From: Plectosphaerella cucumerina
Taxonomy: Eukaryota; Ascomycota; Sordariomycetes; Glomerellales; Plectosphaerellaceae
NCBI GenBank assembly: GCA_020746995.1
Contig: JAGPXD010000003.1
Coordinates: 4,712,001 to 4,776,000, forward strand
DNA: 64,000 nucleotides
Direction of reading: 5' to 3'
Shown: one piece after another, positions 62,234-64,000 of the stretch
Layout of the letters: each line of letters opens with the position of its first letter
Position numbering within the stretch: the stretch's first letter is position 1
Translations under genes and position numbers: made by a program
The notes under the pieces: generated by a model
What the model saw: only the letters and a program-made list of their open reading frames with translations
Databases searched by the model: none
What the model was told of the DNA's origin: nothing

Positions 62234-64000
62234 TCACTCCACCACCCACCCCTTTCCAGCCACCCTCTTCTGCGTCACCTTCTTCATCGGCAAAGGCCAG
62301 CCCTGGCCGCCTGTGCCCTCCGCACGGAGGTACGGCACCACCCAGACCTCGCGCGACGTCGCCGTCGCGCTCAGCTCCTTGACCGGCTTCCCGTACGTGA
62401 GCAGCGGCGTGCCCCTCGCCAGACTCGCCAGCTGCCCGCCCGTGACATCCGTGAGCGCGTGCATGCGCGTCTTGGGCGTCTTGGTCGGGTCGGTGCCCTG
62501 CGTCGCCCGCTGCAGGTGCGCGTACACGACGTACTCGGGACACTCCTGCGGGCTCCGGTGCGCCAGCGGCGACGACGGGTGGATGTAGACGTACTTGTCC
62601 GCGGCGTCGGCGTCGGGGCCCGCGTGGGCGCCCAGCGGGTGCAGAGGGATGTAGGGCACGTCGATGGCGCGCCGGGGCTTGCGGAGCTCCTCGGGCGGCG
62701 TGGGGGACTTGTCGGCGCGGATGGCCACCTGGTCGATGAAGCCGGCCGCGACCATCTGCTTGAGGTAGGCGACCTGCTTCTCCGTCGGGCGGTCGAGCTT
62801 GTCGTGGGGCCGGAGGTTCTTGAAGGCCGGCACGTTGGCGCGCAGGAGCTCCGTGATCTGCGCCCGCAGCTGCTGGATCTCCTTGAGCACCTTGAAGCGC
62901 ACAAAGTTCTTCTCCGCCCATGCCTCGGTCGGCTCGTGCGCGAACTCGCCCACCGCCTGCAGGAGCTTGATGGCGTCCGACTTGTCGTCGAGGAAGCAGA
63001 AGCTGCGCTGCGCCGCGTTGAATGCCTTGCGCGCCGCCGCCCGCCGGTCCTCGGCGATGGCGTCGGCGTTTGTGCGGAACGCGCCCTCTTCGGTTGCCGG
63101 CGCCGACGGCACCGCCTGCGTCTCGGGGATGAACACCTCGGCTGCCGACAGGCCCGCCACGAGCGCGATGGTGTACGGCATGCAGTCGTGCTGGTGGCCG
63201 ACGAGCAGGATGCGCGAGAAGCGTGGCGACAGCGGGAAGAGGGACATTGTGGCACCGATCTTTGAGATCTGGCCCTCAGCCGAGATGGCAGACAAATACG
63301 TCAGGAGCTTCTCGGCCCGGCGCAGGCTCGCCCGGTCCGGCGGCGTCGGGAAGGGAAAGTTGACCACGTTGGAGAGGTTCATCGACTTGAGCTGCAGCAC
63401 GACGCCGTCGATGGGCATGCGGAGCACCTCGGGCGCCGAAAAGGCCGGCAGGTCGCGCTCGTACACGGCCGACGAGTAGAGCCGGTAGCAGTGTCCCGGC
63501 CCCGTGCGACCGGCACGACCGGCCCTCTGGTTGGCACTGGCCTTGCTGGTCCAGCCGATCTGGTACGTCTGCACGCCGCTGACCTCGTCGTACCTCCGCT
63601 CCTTGGACCGGCCGCAGTCGAAGACGAAGCGGATGCCGGGGATCGTCAGACTCGTCTCGGCCACGTTGGTCGCCAGGATGACGGACCGCGTGCCTTCGGG
63701 TGCCGGCTGGAACACTCGCATCTGCTCGCGCGTCGAGAGCATCGAGTACAGCGGCAGAACGCGCATCTTCATCGAACCTGCGCTCTCCTCGTCCTCGATC
63801 TCAAACTCCTTGTCATCTTCTTCGTCGCCGTCCTCGGATCCGTCGAGAGATCCTTCGTCCATGTCGTCGACATCCGCGGCGTCGACCTCGCCAAACTCGA
63901 TATCCTCGGCTTCCATAGGCGCCTCGCTCGCCGAGATGTGCACCCTCGGGCCCTCAGCCGTGTCCATTCCGTTGCCGAAGGCATCCTTGAGCAGCTTGCT
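62234..64000 (-). CDS. ECM16: DEAH-box RNA helicase, Dhr1/Ecm16 (DHX37) type, C-terminal part
   Basis: The gene is cut by the window's right edge; 588 codons up to the stop are present and the frame is open to 64000. The fragment starts in the linker, with an acidic stretch (VDAADVDDMDEGSLDGSEDG), then the second RecA domain with motif V-like ATNVAETSLTIPG and motif VI QRAGRAGRTGPG. Winged-helix, ratchet (HA2) and OB-like domains follow, with SLFPLSPRFSRILL and KYVYIHPSS. The long acidic insert and C-terminal features point to Dhr1/Ecm16, which frees U3 snoRNA from pre-18S rRNA. The ATP-binding first RecA domain lies outside the window. Confidence 0.87.
   Translation of the reverse strand, partial: SKLLKDAFGNGMDTAEGPRVHISASEAPMEAEDIEFGEVDAADVDDMDEGSLDGSEDGDEEDDKEFEIEDEESAGSMKMRVLPLYSMLSTREQMRVFQPAPEGTRSVILATNVAETSLTIPGIRFVFDCGRSKERRYDEVSGVQTYQIGWTSKASANQRAGRAGRTGPGHCYRLYSSAVYERDLPAFSAPEVLRMPIDGVVLQLKSMNLSNVVNFPFPTPPDRASLRRAEKLLTYLSAISAEGQISKIGATMSLFPLSPRFSRILLVGHQHDCMPYTIALVAGLSAAEVFIPETQAVPSAPATEEGAFRTNADAIAEDRRAAARKAFNAAQRSFCFLDDKSDAIKLLQAVGEFAHEPTEAWAEKNFVRFKVLKEIQQLRAQITELLRANVPAFKNLRPHDKLDRPTEKQVAYLKQMVAAGFIDQVAIRADKSPTPPEELRKPRRAIDVPYIPLHPLGAHAGPDADAADKYVYIHPSSPLAHRSPQECPEYVVYAHLQRATQGTDPTKTPKTRMHALTDVTGGQLASLARGTPLLTYGKPVKELSATATSREVWVVPYLRAEGTGGQGWPLPMKKVTQKRVAGKGWVVE

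Noticed and set aside
62231..63265. 344-codon plus-strand open frame opposite the DEAH helicase
   Set aside because: Arg/Leu-rich antisense shadow of a well-supported helicase.

Overview
This window is nuclear DNA of a filamentous ascomycete (Pezizomycotina), most likely a Sordariomycete. It is gene-dense, with about 30 protein genes on both strands. Introns are short (45-111 nt) with GT(A/C)(A/C)GT-type donors and CTGAC or CTAAC branch sites. Coding regions are GC-rich, and the gene families (Zn2Cys6 regulators, siderophore-type MFS, Dal5-type MFS, formin, Hus1, Med6) are typically fungal. Exon joins were chosen by reading frame and by continuity of conserved protein motifs; they are predictions. 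No virus, transposon, CRISPR array or rRNA was seen. || Layout. 1-8 kb: aminodeoxychorismate synthase (folate), VPS55, proteasome alpha-6 (PRE5) and a LOG-family phosphoribohydrolase. 8.1-8.24 kb: an intron-containing U6 snRNA on the minus strand. 8.8-19.1 kb: a CLPTM1-family membrane protein, a Zn2Cys6 regulator divergent from a prolyl oligopeptidase, and a siderophore-transporter-like MFS gene. 21-28.9 kb: an uncharacterised Cys/His protein, SEC22, an ASXH-domain protein, ELP5, an intron-containing U2 snRNA and, just downstream, the tri-snRNP 27 kDa protein gene. 29-35 kb: an SDR, phosphoserine aminotransferase and a DUF2264 protein. 35.7-41 kb: a Bni1/SepA-type formin. 43-45 kb: a small membrane protein and a RING protein. 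45.5-56.8 kb: 5-oxoprolinase, DUF1445 (D-glutamate cyclase-like), RidA, a Zn2Cys6 regulator and a Dal5-type transporter. 57-64 kb: HUS1, an MMtag-domain protein, MED6, a second SDR, and the 3' part of a Dhr1/Ecm16-type DEAH helicase that runs off the right edge. || Main discovery. Two catalytic-core spliceosomal RNA genes, U6 (about 8080-8236, minus) and U2 (about 27326-27597, plus), are each interrupted by a short intron with spliceosomal signals. The U6 intron splits the ACAGAGA box as ACAG^AGA and carries a perfect Pol III B box. The U2 intron separates the first ~13 nt from stem I. Those 13 nt are complementary to the U6 3' tail (U2/U6 helix II), which independently supports the short U2 exon. 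A tri-snRNP protein gene lies about 400 bp downstream of U2. || Second theme. The genes from 45.5 to 56.8 kb look like a pyroglutamate/D-glutamate catabolic neighbourhood: cyclase, ATP-dependent 5-oxoprolinase, RidA deaminase, regulator and anion-type permease. This is inferred from gene families and proximity only. || Smaller points: two GC-AG introns (ELP5 and the SDR at 61 kb), a start codon split by an intron in the prolyl oligopeptidase, a perfect Gcn4/Cpc1 site in front of the serine-biosynthesis gene, and GATA sites upstream of the siderophore-type transporter.
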